A stretch of 64,000 nucleotides of DNA from Pseudomonas sp. SJZ074 (GCF_007828215.1 NZ_VIUE01000025.1:36464-100463); one strand, 5' to 3'; positions 33,333-42,654 are shown, counted from the stretch's first letter. A program made the numbers and translations. The notes: generated by a model from the letters alone, not told the origin.

Positions 33333-35154
33333 GGCTGCCCTGTTCGAGTGTCGAGTAGCGGCTGCGACGCCGCTTGTTGGTGTTTAGGGGTTCGTGTGCC
33401 AGCGCGTGCATCACAGCCCAGGCCACGTCGGCATGGCCGGTGGCATCGGTGCGTGACGCGCTGTAGGTGATCTGGCCGCTGGCCGTGGCCCCGCGCTTGA
33501 TCGTGAGGAAGGCGGCAGCGATATCGTTCCAGCCGGCGTCCCATTCGATGCGGCTGCCCTGGATCGTGTCCTGTGCTTTCAGTACCAGCGTGTTTTTGGT
33601 TTCGAGGCTGTAGTGGATCGGCGTGGCGCGCGGGAAGAAGTCGCGCACCAGATCGAACACCCCATAGCCCACCCCGGTGATGTCGATCCCGATGTGCTGC
33701 ACGTTGAAGCGCTCGCACAGCTTCTTGACCTGGGCGGCCTGGTAGGTGAACGAATGCCCCCGCCAGCTGTGCTTCTCCAGAATCCGGAACCGCGCCCCGG
33801 GCTCCAAAGGCGGGGCCACCACCACGCAGGTGGCATCGTCGCGGGTGCGGCTGGGATCGTAGCCAAGCCACACCGGGCTGTTGCCGAAAGGCCGCTCTGC
33901 CTTCGGATCCGGATCGTAGTCAGCCCACAGGCTCTGGTCTGAGTAGCAGCGTTCGAGGTCGGCCAGGGTGAAGACGCTTTGCGTGCTGTCGATGAATTTG
34001 CACATGTACAGCTGGTCGAAGCGGTCTTCGTCGTTTTCGAGGCGCAGCCGGTCGATATCGAACAGATCACAGCCGCCGGCTGCCGCGTCTTCGATGGTGA
34101 TTTTCTTGCGCCACTGGCCATCCGGACACAGCGCGCCCTTGTGAATGGCGGCCTCGCTCGGCCAGTCCTGCCCCAACTTTTTGCCGCGCTTGCTGTTGCG
34201 GAATTCCTCGCCCGTCCAGAACGGGTACGCCTGGTGGGTGACGGCGCTGGGGGTGGAAAAGTAGGTTTTGCGCCACTTCTTGTGCGAGGCCATGGCCCCG
34301 GCCAGGTTGTTCAGCTTCTCGAAATCGCGGATCCAGAAATATTCGTCAATGTAGACGTGGCCATGGTGGCCCTGGGCGGTGCTGCTGTTGGTGGAGAGAA
34401 AACGCAGCTCGGCCCAGGGCTTGCCGTCTTTGCTGAGCACGATGGGATTACCGGTCAGCTGCAGGCCGAACCATTCAGCGGCAAAGGCAATGATGTAGCT
34501 GCGGAAAATCTCGGACTGGGCGCGACTGGCGGACAGGAACATCTGGTTGTCACCGGTCAGCACCGCGTCCATAAACGCTTCGGCGGCGAAGTAGTAGGTC
34601 AGGCCCACCTGCCGGCTTTTTAGGATGTTGCGGATCCGTGCGGTAAGCGGGTTTTTCTTCGCCTCGAACAGCTCCAGCTGATAGCCGAACATCTTGCTGG
34701 TGAACTTCTCCAGAAAGTCCACTTCGCCCAGGCCGGTGACGTCGTTCTTCGGTTTCTTCTCCCGGCGCTGTTCGCCCCGCTCGCCCTTGTTACGGCGTCC
34801 ACCGCGCTGCCCTTCGCCACCCTCGCCCCGCTCTGGCTGCGCCTCACTGGCGGCCGGGTGGGCAGGCTTGGCGCTCTGTTTCAGCAGCCGCTCGCGGATG
34901 GTGGTCAGGCGGTCGAGTTCGTCCAACTCGCCTTTGGCCAGGGTGCCCTGCTTTTCCAGCAGCAGGGTGATGCGCCGGCTGACGGCGGTCACCGGTTCCT
35001 CGTCCGTCAGCATCTCGTCCCAACCGCCACGGGCGATCCAGTAGTAGACGATCCGGACGTTGGGCAGCTTGAGCTGTGCCTGAATTTCGCGCGGTTTGCA
35101 GCGGCGCAGGTACAGACGCTTGGCGGTTTCTTTGACTTCGACTGAGTAAGGCAT
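33094..35154 (-). CDS. Terminase large (ATPase) subunit, P2 GpP-like, with long 3' read-through
   Basis: The protein starts MPYSVEVKETAKRLYLRR, the family N-terminus with an HTH, at ATG 35154. The ATPase and nuclease domains follow (KSRQVGLTYYFAAEAF, HVYIDEYFWIRDF, WLGYDPSRTRDDATCVVV, GIDITGVGYGVFDLV). GpP proteins are normally about 590 residues. Here the frame reads to 686, ending 239 bases inside the portal gene in another frame. The extra 80 or so residues (Arg/Gly/Ala-rich) look non-native. Loss of the usual stop or a small indel near 33340 is likely; packaging may still work. Confidence 0.88.
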   Translation of the reverse strand: MPYSVEVKETAKRLYLRRCKPREIQAQLKLPNVRIVYYWIARGGWDEMLTDEEPVTAVSRRITLLLEKQGTLAKGELDELDRLTTIRERLLKQSAKPAHPAASEAQPERGEGGEGQRGGRRNKGERGEQRREKKPKNDVTGLGEVDFLEKFTSKMFGYQLELFEAKKNPLTARIRNILKSRQVGLTYYFAAEAFMDAVLTGDNQMFLSASRAQSEIFRSYIIAFAAEWFGLQLTGNPIVLSKDGKPWAELRFLSTNSSTAQGHHGHVYIDEYFWIRDFEKLNNLAGAMASHKKWRKTYFSTPSAVTHQAYPFWTGEEFRNSKRGKKLGQDWPSEAAIHKGALCPDGQWRKKITIEDAAAGGCDLFDIDRLRLENDEDRFDQLYMCKFIDSTQSVFTLADLERCYSDQSLWADYDPDPKAERPFGNSPVWLGYDPSRTRDDATCVVVAPPLEPGARFRILEKHSWRGHSFTYQAAQVKKLCERFNVQHIGIDITGVGYGVFDLVRDFFPRATPIHYSLETKNTLVLKAQDTIQGSRIEWDAGWNDIAAAFLTIKRGATASGQITYSASRTDATGHADVAWAVMHALAHEPLNTNKRRRSRYSTLEQGSHGRANAATSGATIQARAGLHVRGSGIGTGQQHGRVPGRVRQRRRAHLHAPGVTHRAGQATARQRPPRHHSALQAQPAAA

Positions 35155-35317
35155 GGGCCGCAGTCTAAGCGGCAAAAAGGCCCGCAACGCGGCCTGTTAT
35201 TCCTGACTATTCCTATTTTTATCAGCTAGTTATAGATCAATGTTAAAGCGTTTGTTTAGGTGATGGGCGATGCCTATGGTGGGGGCATCTGAACCCACAC
35301 CAAGCGAACAGACGCCT

Positions 35318-36196
35318 ATGCCCCGCTCCCTTGTATCTGATTGGAAACGTGTCGCCACCAGTGGAAAAACCATCGACGGCCGCACTATCGAAGTGCAGGA
35401 ACTGCGCGATATGGCCGACACCTACGACCCGGCCACCTACACAGCGACGATCTGGTACGAGCACATCCGCTACATGGGTAGCCTGGGCACCGTCGCTGCC
35501 CTGAAAGCCGAGGACGTGGACGGCGGCAAGGTCGCTCTGTTCGCCCAGCTAAAGCCCAATGACCGCCTGCTGCAGCTGAACAAGGAAGCGCAAAAGCTGT
35601 TCAGCAGCGTGGAGATCAAGCCGAACTTCGCCGACAGCGGCAAGGCCTACCTGTCCGGCCTGGCCGTGACGGACGAGCCGGCCAGTCTGGGCACCGAAGA
35701 ACTGCACTTTTCCCGCCGTGCCGGTGCTGGGAACCACTTCGGCAACCTCGAACCGCTGGGCGATTTGGCCCCAGTCGATTCCGACGAAGCCGCCGCCGTG
35801 TCCCTTCTTGCCCGCTTGTTTAGCGCCTTGGGCAAAGGCCCGACCGAATCCCCCGCAACCCCCAAAGACGAGAGCACCCCAATGGATCCGAAAACCGTAG
35901 AGGCCTTCACGGCTGCGGTGGACAAGCTCGAAACCGCCGCCACCAGCCTGGCAACGAGCGCCGCCACCTTTGCAGCCAAGCCGGCCACACCCGCACCGGC
36001 TGCAACCCCAGCCGCTGAGCCGGCCAAGGTCGAAGGCGAGCAAGCCCAGACCGTCAGCGCTGAGCAGTTCGCCACGCTGCAGAAAGGCCTGGAAAGCCTC
36101 ACCACTATGTTCAACACCGCGCTGAATCAGGGCCAAGGCAAAGATGTGCCGGCAACCACTGGTGCAGTCGACGCCGATAAAGAGGTTGTTTACTGA
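35318..36196 (+). CDS. Capsid scaffolding protein and protease (P2 GpO)
   Basis: The protein has 292 residues from ATG 35318. It is a serine protease-scaffold that guides capsid assembly and cleaves the major capsid protein. The N-terminal region (DWKRVATSGKTIDGRTIE, ELRDMADTYDPATY, WYEHIRY, SSVEIKPNFADSGKAYLSGLAVTDEPASLGTE) matches GpO. The C-terminal part is an Ala/Pro-rich coiled scaffold. An upstream ATG at 35270 has a better AGGTGA site and would add 16 residues. The divergent gap to terminase should contain late promoters. Confidence 0.93.
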   Translation: MPRSLVSDWKRVATSGKTIDGRTIEVQELRDMADTYDPATYTATIWYEHIRYMGSLGTVAALKAEDVDGGKVALFAQLKPNDRLLQLNKEAQKLFSSVEIKPNFADSGKAYLSGLAVTDEPASLGTEELHFSRRAGAGNHFGNLEPLGDLAPVDSDEAAAVSLLARLFSALGKGPTESPATPKDESTPMDPKTVEAFTAAVDKLETAATSLATSAATFAAKPATPAPAATPAAEPAKVEGEQAQTVSAEQFATLQKGLESLTTMFNTALNQGQGKDVPATTGAVDADKEVVY

Positions 36197-37215
36197 TGAG
36201 CCTGAGCACAGCAGCGCGCTTGCGTTTTAGCACCCTGGCATTGGCCATTGCGTCCACCTATGCCGTGGAATCCGTTCGTGAAGAGTTCAACGTCTCGCCG
36301 ACCCACGCGCAGACCCTGAACGAAAAAATCACCCTCAGTTCGTCCTTCCTGCAGCGGATCAACGTGATCCCGGTCAGCGAGATCAAGGGCGAAAAAGTCA
36401 TGCTGGGCGTCAATGGCTCAGTCACCGGTCGCACCAACACGACCAACGCCGACCGCGTAGCACGCAACGTGCTGGGCCTGGACGGCAACGGCTATGAGCT
36501 GTTCGAAACCCACAGCGACGTGGGGCTGAAATACGCCACCATCGACGCCTGGGCGAAGTTCAAAGACTTTGCCCAGCGCTATGCAGCCGCCGTTCAGAAA
36601 CAGATCGGCCTCGACCGCATCATGATCGGCTGGAACGGCACCAGTGTGGCCGCCACCACTGACCGCGTGGCCAACCCGCTGCTGCAGGACGTGAACAAGG
36701 GCTGGCTGCAGATTGCCCGCGAACAGGCCCCGGAACAGGTGATGGCCCAGGGCACCAAGGCTGCCGGCAAGATCCAGATCGGCGCGACGGGTGATTACGC
36801 CAACCTCGACGCCCTGGTGTTCGACGTGTCGCTGATGATCGAAGAGGAATTCCGCGACGGTGGCGACTTGATTGCCATCGTAGGCCGCGACCTGTTGGCA
36901 TACGACAAGGGCAAGCTGTACGCCAACCAAGGCGGAAAACCGACCGAGAAAGAGCGCCTCGAAATGGCCCAGGTGATTGCCACTTATGGCGGCCTGCCGA
37001 CCTTCACCTGCCCGCACTTCCCAAGCAAGGGCGTAGTGGTCACCAGCTGGGACAACCTGTCTATCTACTTTCAGGACAGCAGCTGGCGTCGCCAGATCGT
37101 AGAGAACCCGAAGCGCTCGCAGGTTGAGGATTACAACAGCCGCAACGAAGGCTACGTGATCGAGCAGCTGGGCAAGTTCGCGGCTATCGAAGCCGCCGCC
37201 GTGGAGTTCGTATAA
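36196..37215 (+). CDS. Major capsid protein (P2 GpN)
   Basis: The 339-residue HK97-fold protein forms the capsid. It has the P2 family features: a processed N-terminus (AVESVREEFNVSPT), FLQRINVIPVSEIKGEKVMLG, VGLKYATIDAWAKFKDF, and DRIMIGWNGTS. The start overlaps the scaffold stop (TGATG). Confidence 0.95.
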   Translation: MSLSTAARLRFSTLALAIASTYAVESVREEFNVSPTHAQTLNEKITLSSSFLQRINVIPVSEIKGEKVMLGVNGSVTGRTNTTNADRVARNVLGLDGNGYELFETHSDVGLKYATIDAWAKFKDFAQRYAAAVQKQIGLDRIMIGWNGTSVAATTDRVANPLLQDVNKGWLQIAREQAPEQVMAQGTKAAGKIQIGATGDYANLDALVFDVSLMIEEEFRDGGDLIAIVGRDLLAYDKGKLYANQGGKPTEKERLEMAQVIATYGGLPTFTCPHFPSKGVVVTSWDNLSIYFQDSSWRRQIVENPKRSQVEDYNSRNEGYVIEQLGKFAAIEAAAVEFV

Positions 37216-37217
37216 CC

Positions 37218-37985
37218 ATGATGAGCCCGGCACTTGCCCACAAGCAGCGCATGCTTGAGCAAGGCCGGTCTGCCAACCGCGCGGTGGCGTACAGCCCCGC
37301 AGCGGCCCTGGCAGGCCCGGCCAACGCGCAGAAACACCTGGCGCTGATGACTTCGGCCCTAGCCGAGGATCTGGCGCGCCTTTCCGATATGAATTCGATG
37401 GGCGACCGCCAGACCCTCAAGCGGGACGAGCTGCTGCCCAAGTACCTGGACTATGTGCAGCGCTACCGCGAGTCGGGCCTGAACCACCCCAATCAGGTGC
37501 TGATGCAGGTGCTGGTCTGGCTGTTCGACACCGAGCAGTTCGAGGCAGGCCTGGATCTGGCGCTGTTCGCCATCGAGCAAGGCCAGGAAATGCCCGAACG
37601 CTTCAAGCGCGACGTGCCCACCTTTGTGGCTGATGCGCTGATCGACTGGGCCGAAGCCGAGCACAAGGCCAAGCGCAGCCCCGAGCCGTACCTGTCGCAG
37701 CTGATGCCCTACGTGGACGGCTACTGGGCCGAGATCACCGCCGAAGAAGGCACCCAGCTGCCGACGCCCTGGAAGCTGTTCGAGCGCATCCCGGCGCGCT
37801 TCCACAAGCTGCTGGGGATCCTCGCCATGGAAACCGAGCAGTGGGCGGACGCCATCGACCACTTCGAGCGAGCGACCGCGCTTTATCCGGAAATCGGCGT
37901 GAAAACCCGTTCGGACGATGCCGCCAAGGCCCTGCGCAAGCAGCAAGCCGAGCAGGCCAAGGCCGACGAAAACCCGACCACCTAA
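37218..37985 (+). CDS. Terminase small subunit / endonuclease (P2 GpM)
   Basis: The 255-residue protein provides DNA recognition and cos cleavage for packaging. Family features include SPALAHKQRMLEQ at the N-terminus and LPKYLDYVQRYRESGLNHPNQVLMQVLVWLFDTEQF. The C-terminus is Lys/Ala/Gln-rich and helical. It lies two bases after the capsid gene, the P2 order O-N-M. Confidence 0.93.
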   Translation: MMSPALAHKQRMLEQGRSANRAVAYSPAAALAGPANAQKHLALMTSALAEDLARLSDMNSMGDRQTLKRDELLPKYLDYVQRYRESGLNHPNQVLMQVLVWLFDTEQFEAGLDLALFAIEQGQEMPERFKRDVPTFVADALIDWAEAEHKAKRSPEPYLSQLMPYVDGYWAEITAEEGTQLPTPWKLFERIPARFHKLLGILAMETEQWADAIDHFERATALYPEIGVKTRSDDAAKALRKQQAEQAKADENPTT

Positions 37986-38081
37986 CCGACTACCCCCCCC
38001 AGCGGGGGCCTGCCGAAGCCATGGCCCTGTGCCAATGCCTGAAAGCAGCCACCCCCGCCCCTATTCGATGGACGGCCAGCA

Positions 38082-38543
38082 ATGAGCTTTTCCGGCAAAC
38101 CCACCACCCTGGTGGAACGCGCAATTCCCAACGACGGGTTCTGGCCCGACCTGGGCGTGAGCGAGTTCCAGACCGGCTACCGCCTGCCGGCGGAATACGT
38201 GGTGGATCTGCTGGCCGACGGGATCACCAACGCCATGGGCGAGGTGAACCGCGACCTGGCCAAGCGCAAAGCCGCCTGGCAGGCCGCTGGCATCAGCAAC
38301 GTGGAAACCGCCGACACGCAGGTACTGCCGGAGCGCGCCTTCTACGCCGCCACCTACAAGCGCGCGGTGTACTGCCGCGCCAAGGCCCATCTGCTGCCGC
38401 AGTTCGCCACCATCAACCGCCGCGAATCCGCCGAGAACCTAGCCAAGGAAAGCACCGAAACCCGCGAGGTATTCCTGTCTTTCAGCCAGCAGGCGGTGCG
38501 CTTGATCCAAGGCCGTGGCCGCATCACGGCGGTGCTGCTGTGA
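38082..38543 (+). CDS. Head completion/stabilisation protein (P2 GpL)
   Basis: The 153-residue protein closes the filled head. It matches GpL in place and pattern (NDGFWPDLGVSEFQTGYRLPAEY, then RAVYCRAKAHLLPQFATINRRE). A 96-base gap precedes it with no gene. The 3' end overlaps the next start (GTGA). Confidence 0.9.
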   Translation: MSFSGKPTTLVERAIPNDGFWPDLGVSEFQTGYRLPAEYVVDLLADGITNAMGEVNRDLAKRKAAWQAAGISNVETADTQVLPERAFYAATYKRAVYCRAKAHLLPQFATINRRESAENLAKESTETREVFLSFSQQAVRLIQGRGRITAVLL

Positions 38544-38995
38544 ACAAGCTGCGCGAACTCACCAGCCACCTGATCGAGCGCCGGCTAGTGCTGCCGGAAC
38601 AGCTGGACAGCTGGGCCGAGCAGGTGACCCTGCCGCTGTACTGGAAGCACACCACGCAGGGCCTGCACATGGGCGACATGCGCTACCGCGCGGTGATCGT
38701 GCTGGAGCGCTTCGCCGACCACCCCGGCCGCCTGATGGCGCTGGTGGGTTCCTGGCTGGAAGCCAACGACCCAGGCCGAGAGGATGACGCGCTGCCGCCC
38801 CCCACTTTCGAGATTGACCAGTTGGACGCCGACACCGCCGACGTGGAGCTGCAGCTGGACTTCATCGAGCCGCAGCACCTGGCAGAGGATCCGGATGGCG
38901 AGATTGAAGCCTTCGGCAAGCGCTGGGCGTTCGTGCCGTTCGATCTGTGGATTGCCGACGACGGGAGGGTGACCGATGGCCGCACCGACCGTTGA
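38540..38995 (+). CDS. Tail completion protein (P2 GpR-like)
   Basis: The 151-residue protein starts at GTG 38540, overlapping the previous stop. MNKLRELTSHLIERRLVLPEQLDSWAE and RAVIVLERFADHPGRLMALVGSWLEANDP match the GpR pattern. It is predicted to help join or terminate the tail. The end overlaps the next gene by 20 bases. Confidence 0.85.
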   Translation: MNKLRELTSHLIERRLVLPEQLDSWAEQVTLPLYWKHTTQGLHMGDMRYRAVIVLERFADHPGRLMALVGSWLEANDPGREDDALPPPTFEIDQLDADTADVELQLDFIEPQHLAEDPDGEIEAFGKRWAFVPFDLWIADDGRVTDGRTDR

Positions 38996-39632
38996 TTTTG
39001 ACGTGCGCGGCATGCTGGACGCGCAGCAGACCATAGAGCTGTTGAGCCTGCCGGCGTCCAAGCGCCGCCGGCTGCTGAACAACGCCGCCAAGCGTGTGCG
39101 CACCCGCAACCGCAAACGCATTAGCGAGCAGCGCAACGTCGACGGGACGCCCTTCGAGGCGCGCAAGACAGGTGGCAAACGCAAGATGATGCGCGGCCTG
39201 GGCAAAACCCTGCAGGTGGTCAGTCTGACCGCCGACGAGGCGGTGCTGGGCTGGGGCAACCGGCTGGTGGCGCGCATTGCCGCCGACCACCAGCACGGCC
39301 GCCCGGAAACCATGAGTGCCGCGCGAATGCGCCGGCTGGGCAAAACCCCCGACTACAACGCCCCGGCCACCCGCCATCAGGCCCGCGCCCTGCTGAAAGC
39401 CGGCTACCGCATCCGCAACGGCAAGCGCTGGAAGCGCCCTTCCAACGGATGGATTCAGGAAAACCTCACCAGCGGCAGGGCGGGGCTGATCCTCGCCAAG
39501 CTGGCCGGCGACACCAAGAAACAGCGCTGGCAGATCGAACTGCCGGCCCGCGCCGTACTGGGCGCAGACACGCAGGACGTGCGCGAAACCGTGCGCACGG
39601 TGCTGCAGCAAACCCTCAACGCACCCCGATAG
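38976..39632 (+). CDS. Virion morphogenesis / tail completion protein (P2 GpS-like)
   Basis: The 218-residue, highly basic protein matches the GpS family (RRRLLNNAAKRVRTRNRKRI, VDGTPFEARKTGGKRKMM...). It has a GGGAGG ribosome-binding site within the previous gene. P2 GpS completes the tail tube end; the role here is inferred from family and position. Confidence 0.88.
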   Translation: MAAPTVDFDVRGMLDAQQTIELLSLPASKRRRLLNNAAKRVRTRNRKRISEQRNVDGTPFEARKTGGKRKMMRGLGKTLQVVSLTADEAVLGWGNRLVARIAADHQHGRPETMSAARMRRLGKTPDYNAPATRHQARALLKAGYRIRNGKRWKRPSNGWIQENLTSGRAGLILAKLAGDTKKQRWQIELPARAVLGADTQDVRETVRTVLQQTLNAPR

Positions 39633-39643
39633 CGAGGCCTCGC

Positions 39644-40759
39644 ATGGCTCAAGGCAAAGTCAGCGTCTACAACCTGAATCTGGGGCAAGGCCCAGTCACG
39701 GAAATTGAACGCTATTTCCTCTTTATTGGCCTGTCGGCGTCCAACGTCGGCGAGCTGATCCCTTTGAACACCCAGAGCGATCTGGACACCGAGCTGGGCG
39801 CAGCAGCCAGCGACCTGAAAACCCAGGTTGCTGCCGCTCGCCTGAACGGTGGCGATCGCTGGGCCTGCATGGCTCTGCCGATTGCCGCTGCAGCCGATTG
39901 GGAAACCGCGCTGGATGGCGCTATGCAGCAGGGCGTCACCGTGGAAGCGGTGGTGATCTGTTCGCCCGTGGCTACCGGTGCCGCGCTGGAAGCCCTGCAC
40001 GCCAAGAGCGTGGCTATCAATAACCAGTATGGCCGCCGCCTGTTCATGATGGCCGCCACTGAGGGCATCGACGCGCTGCTGGACTGGAACGCCTATCTGG
40101 CAGAACAGCGCGCAATCACCAAGGACATTCTGGCCCCGCGTGTGCTGGTGGTGCCGCAACTGCATGGCAACGACCTGGGCGTGCTGGCTGGCCGCCTAGT
40201 CAATGCCGCCGTGAGCATTGCCGACAGCCCCATGCGCGTGGCCACGGGTGCCCTGCTGGGCCTCGGTGAAACCCCGGTGGACAAGGACGGTGTGCCGCTG
40301 CCATCGGCGATCCTGGCCGAGCTGGATAAAGCCCGCTTTTCGGTGCCGCAGACCTACCCGGATTACCCGGGCGTGTACTGGGGCGACGGCAACATGCTGG
40401 ACGCGCCAGGCAGCGACTTTCAGGTGGTGGAATACCTGCGCATCACCGACAAGGCCGCCCGCCGCGTGCGGATCCTGCTGATCCAGCGCGTGGGCGACCG
40501 CCGTCTGAACAACACCCCCAACAGCATGGCCGCCAACAAGTCGGCACTGATGCGCCCGCTGCGGCAGATGGCGAAAACCGTGCTGTTCGCTGGCCAGCAG
40601 TTCCCCGGCGATATCGAGCCACCGAAAGACGACGACATCGTGCTGGTGTGGATGAGCAAAACCAAGGTTGAGGCCTACATCAAGTTGCGGCCGTACAACT
40701 GCCCCAAAGACCTGACCGCAAACATTGCCCTGGATCTTTCCAACGGCGACGAGGAGTAA
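39644..40759 (+). CDS. Contractile tail sheath protein (DUF2586)
   Basis: The 371-residue protein belongs to DUF2586, the sheath family of HP1/K139-like phages, not P2 FI. Signatures are SVYNLNLGQGPVTEIERYFLFIG at the N-terminus, and PNSMAANKSALMRPLRQMAKT, VWMSKTKVEAYIKLRPYNCPKDLT at the C-terminus. The ATG at 39644 is preceded by GCGAGGCCTCG. It is followed at once by the tube gene. Confidence 0.88.
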   Translation: MAQGKVSVYNLNLGQGPVTEIERYFLFIGLSASNVGELIPLNTQSDLDTELGAAASDLKTQVAAARLNGGDRWACMALPIAAAADWETALDGAMQQGVTVEAVVICSPVATGAALEALHAKSVAINNQYGRRLFMMAATEGIDALLDWNAYLAEQRAITKDILAPRVLVVPQLHGNDLGVLAGRLVNAAVSIADSPMRVATGALLGLGETPVDKDGVPLPSAILAELDKARFSVPQTYPDYPGVYWGDGNMLDAPGSDFQVVEYLRITDKAARRVRILLIQRVGDRRLNNTPNSMAANKSALMRPLRQMAKTVLFAGQQFPGDIEPPKDDDIVLVWMSKTKVEAYIKLRPYNCPKDLTANIALDLSNGDEE

Positions 40760-40765
40760 GCACCC

Positions 40766-41215
40766 ATGGCCCGAATCGGCGGCATGAACTTCGACGTGAA
40801 CCTGGGCGATCTGCAGGTGCACATCGAGAAAGCGACCCTGGATATCACCGACAACACCGCAGTGGCACAGACCGGCGGTGTGCCGGATGGCCACGTGGAT
40901 GGCGACGTTTCAGCCAGCGGCGAGTTCGAGCTGGACAGCTCCAACCTGTCGCTGCTGATCGAGGCGGCACGCCGCGCTGGCAGCTTCCGCAAGCTGGAAC
41001 CATTCGACACGGTGTTTTTCGCCAAGGCTGGCGAGGACGAACTGCGCGTGGAGGCCTTCGGCTGCAAGCTGAAAGTGTCCAGCCTGCTGGATATCGACCC
41101 CAAGGGCGGCAGCAAGAGCACCCACAAGGTGCCGTTCGACGTCACCAGCCCGGACTTTATCCGCATCAACGGCGTGCCGTACCTCGACGCTAGCGAGATC
41201 GAGGGCCTGCGCTGA
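40766..41215 (+). CDS. Tail tube protein (DUF2597)
   Basis: The 149-residue protein has the DUF2597 pattern (RIGGMNFDVNLGDLQVHIEKATLDITDNTAVAQTGG). The position after the sheath supports a tail-tube role. The stop overlaps the next start (TGATG). Confidence 0.87.
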   Translation: MARIGGMNFDVNLGDLQVHIEKATLDITDNTAVAQTGGVPDGHVDGDVSASGEFELDSSNLSLLIEAARRAGSFRKLEPFDTVFFAKAGEDELRVEAFGCKLKVSSLLDIDPKGGSKSTHKVPFDVTSPDFIRINGVPYLDASEIEGLR

Positions 41216-41427
41216 TGGCTGACTGGGTAGACCGGGCGCTGGAGCGCGAGGAACTGGAACTGGAACGCGCCCTGGCCGCCCAGCTCGCCAGCGCCAAGCC
41301 TTCCGGCCCGAGCCTGCCCGAGTGCGCCGAATGCGGCGACGAGATCCCCGCCAAGCGGCAAGCGCTGGGAGGGGTTACCCGTTGCGTGCCATGCCAGACC
41401 ACTTTCGAGAAAGGAACCCGCCGATGA
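41215..41427 (+). CDS. TraR/DksA-type C4 zinc-finger protein
   Basis: The 70-residue protein has an N-terminal coiled region (WVDRALEREELELERALAAQLA) and a Cys4 zinc finger (CAECGDEIPAKRQALGGVTRCVPC). Phage TraR-like proteins bind RNA polymerase and mimic DksA-ppGpp, changing host promoter use. The residues that contact polymerase at the coil tip cannot be verified by eye. It is coupled on both sides (TGATG, ATGA). Confidence 0.9.
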   Translation: MADWVDRALEREELELERALAAQLASAKPSGPSLPECAECGDEIPAKRQALGGVTRCVPCQTTFEKGTRR

Positions 41428-41816
41428 AGACGAGCCCCTGGCCGAACTTCACCTACGCCGAATTGCGCTGCAAGTGCGGCAAATGTGGCAGCGATGGCAG
41501 CGAGATGGATCCGGCCTTTATGGCTGAGCTGCAGCAGCTGCGCACGCTCTACGGCAAGCCCATGGCGCTGAGCAGCGCCTACCGCTGCCCGCACCACCCA
41601 GCGGAGGCGAAGAAGCGCGAACCGGGCGAGCACACCACCGGCATGGCCGTGGACATTGCCTGCCGTGGTGCCGATGCGCTGCAGATCCTGCGCCTGGCCC
41701 TGACCCTGAAATTCACCCGCGTGGGCATCAGCCAGAAAGGTGCCGGGCGATTCATTCACCTTGGCACCGCGCCGGCCGGCGGACGCCTGCCCAGCCCGAT
41801 GATCTGGAGCTACTGA
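41424..41816 (+). CDS. M15-family peptidase, probable endolysin
   Basis: The 130-residue protein matches peptidase M15A. Zinc ligands are seen in SSAYRCPHHPAEAKK, in EHTTGMAVDI (HxxGxAxD) and in the C-terminal FIHLG. A Cys-rich N-terminal segment (CKCGKCG) may add a structural zinc site. M15 enzymes cut peptidoglycan cross-links, so this is the best endolysin candidate, located with a lipoprotein and a membrane protein. Confidence 0.88.
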   Translation: MKTSPWPNFTYAELRCKCGKCGSDGSEMDPAFMAELQQLRTLYGKPMALSSAYRCPHHPAEAKKREPGEHTTGMAVDIACRGADALQILRLALTLKFTRVGISQKGAGRFIHLGTAPAGGRLPSPMIWSY

Positions 41817-41817
41817 C

Positions 41818-42045
41818 ATGCGCCGATCCACCGTTAATTCGCTGCTGTTGGTTGCCTTGTGCGGGGCCTGCATCTACACGCTGAGCGCCTGCAGCACCGC
41901 CAACACTGTGGGCACCGCAGCAGGCAGCCTGGTGCAGCGCTACTGCGACACGCCGAAGGCTGGCCGCGCGGTACTTCGCCACGCCATCGCCGCCAGCACC
42001 GCGCCGAACAAGATCCGCGTGGAGTGTGCCGCCGATGCCCTTTGA
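41818..42045 (+). CDS. Phage lipoprotein, Rz1-like candidate
   Basis: The 75-residue protein has a signal peptide and a lipobox (YTLSAC, Cys near 25), so it is predicted to be an outer-membrane or periplasmic lipoprotein. Its place right after the endolysin suggests an outer-spanin or other lysis role, but no proline-rich Rz1 segment is seen and no Rz partner overlaps it. The end overlaps the next gene by 11 bases. Confidence 0.7.
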   Translation: MRRSTVNSLLLVALCGACIYTLSACSTANTVGTAAGSLVQRYCDTPKAGRAVLRHAIAASTAPNKIRVECAADAL

Positions 42046-42397
42046 AAGTGATCTGGAGCTGCGCCACCACGCAGGGCAGGAACAGTGGGAGGTGATCCGC
42101 CCGCTGTTCTACGTCACCAAGGCCCGCCGCCGGGTAATTGTCCCGGTCGGCTACCGCACCGACCTGGCCAGCGTGCCGCGCTTCGCCTGGCGCATCGTGC
42201 CGCGCGATCACGAAGACGCGCGCCGGCCAGCCGTGGTGCATGACTACATCTACACCGACCTGACGCACCTTTACACCAAGGCAGAGGCTGACCGGATTTT
42301 CTACGAAGCCCTGCTGGAGGAAGGCATGCACAAGCCCATGGCTTGGCTCATGTGGTGCGCAGTCCGCATCGGCGGCCGTGGGAAATGGAGCAAGTAA
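42035..42397 (+). CDS. DUF1353 phage protein
   Basis: The 120-residue protein contains VPVGYRTDLASVPRFAWRIVPRDHEDARRPAVVHDYIYT, the DUF1353 signature with conserved His-Asp residues. These small proteins are common in phage tail and lysis regions, with unknown function. The ATG at 42035 has GGAG about ten bases upstream. Confidence 0.87.
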   Translation: MPFESDLELRHHAGQEQWEVIRPLFYVTKARRRVIVPVGYRTDLASVPRFAWRIVPRDHEDARRPAVVHDYIYTDLTHLYTKAEADRIFYEALLEEGMHKPMAWLMWCAVRIGGRGKWSK

Positions 42398-42654
42398 TGG
42401 AGCTATCCGCCACAGCCGTCAGCGTGCTGCTGATGCTGATCAACGCGGTGCTGACTGGCGTGGTGGGCTTTCAGGTTTACCTGTTCAAGCAAGTCAGCGC
42501 TGCGCGCCGCGAACACCTCGAATTCCGCATTGAAGTGGCTGAACGCTACGTGCGTGCGGAGTACATCGACAAGGCCATGGAGAAGCTGGAAGACCGGCTG
42601 GAACAGCGCCTGGAACACCTTTTTAACCAACCACCACAACGGAAAAGATCATGA
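42397..42654 (+). CDS. Small membrane protein with C-terminal coiled coil
   Basis: The 85-residue protein has one N-terminal transmembrane segment (TAVSVLLMLINAVLTGVVGFQVYLF), then a charged helix (AMEKLEDRLEQRLEHLF). The layout suits an inner spanin-like, DUF2730-like or holin-like role in lysis; no clear family. The ATG at 42397 shares a base with the previous stop (TAATG). Confidence 0.72.
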   Translation: MELSATAVSVLLMLINAVLTGVVGFQVYLFKQVSAARREHLEFRIEVAERYVRAEYIDKAMEKLEDRLEQRLEHLFNQPPQRKRS

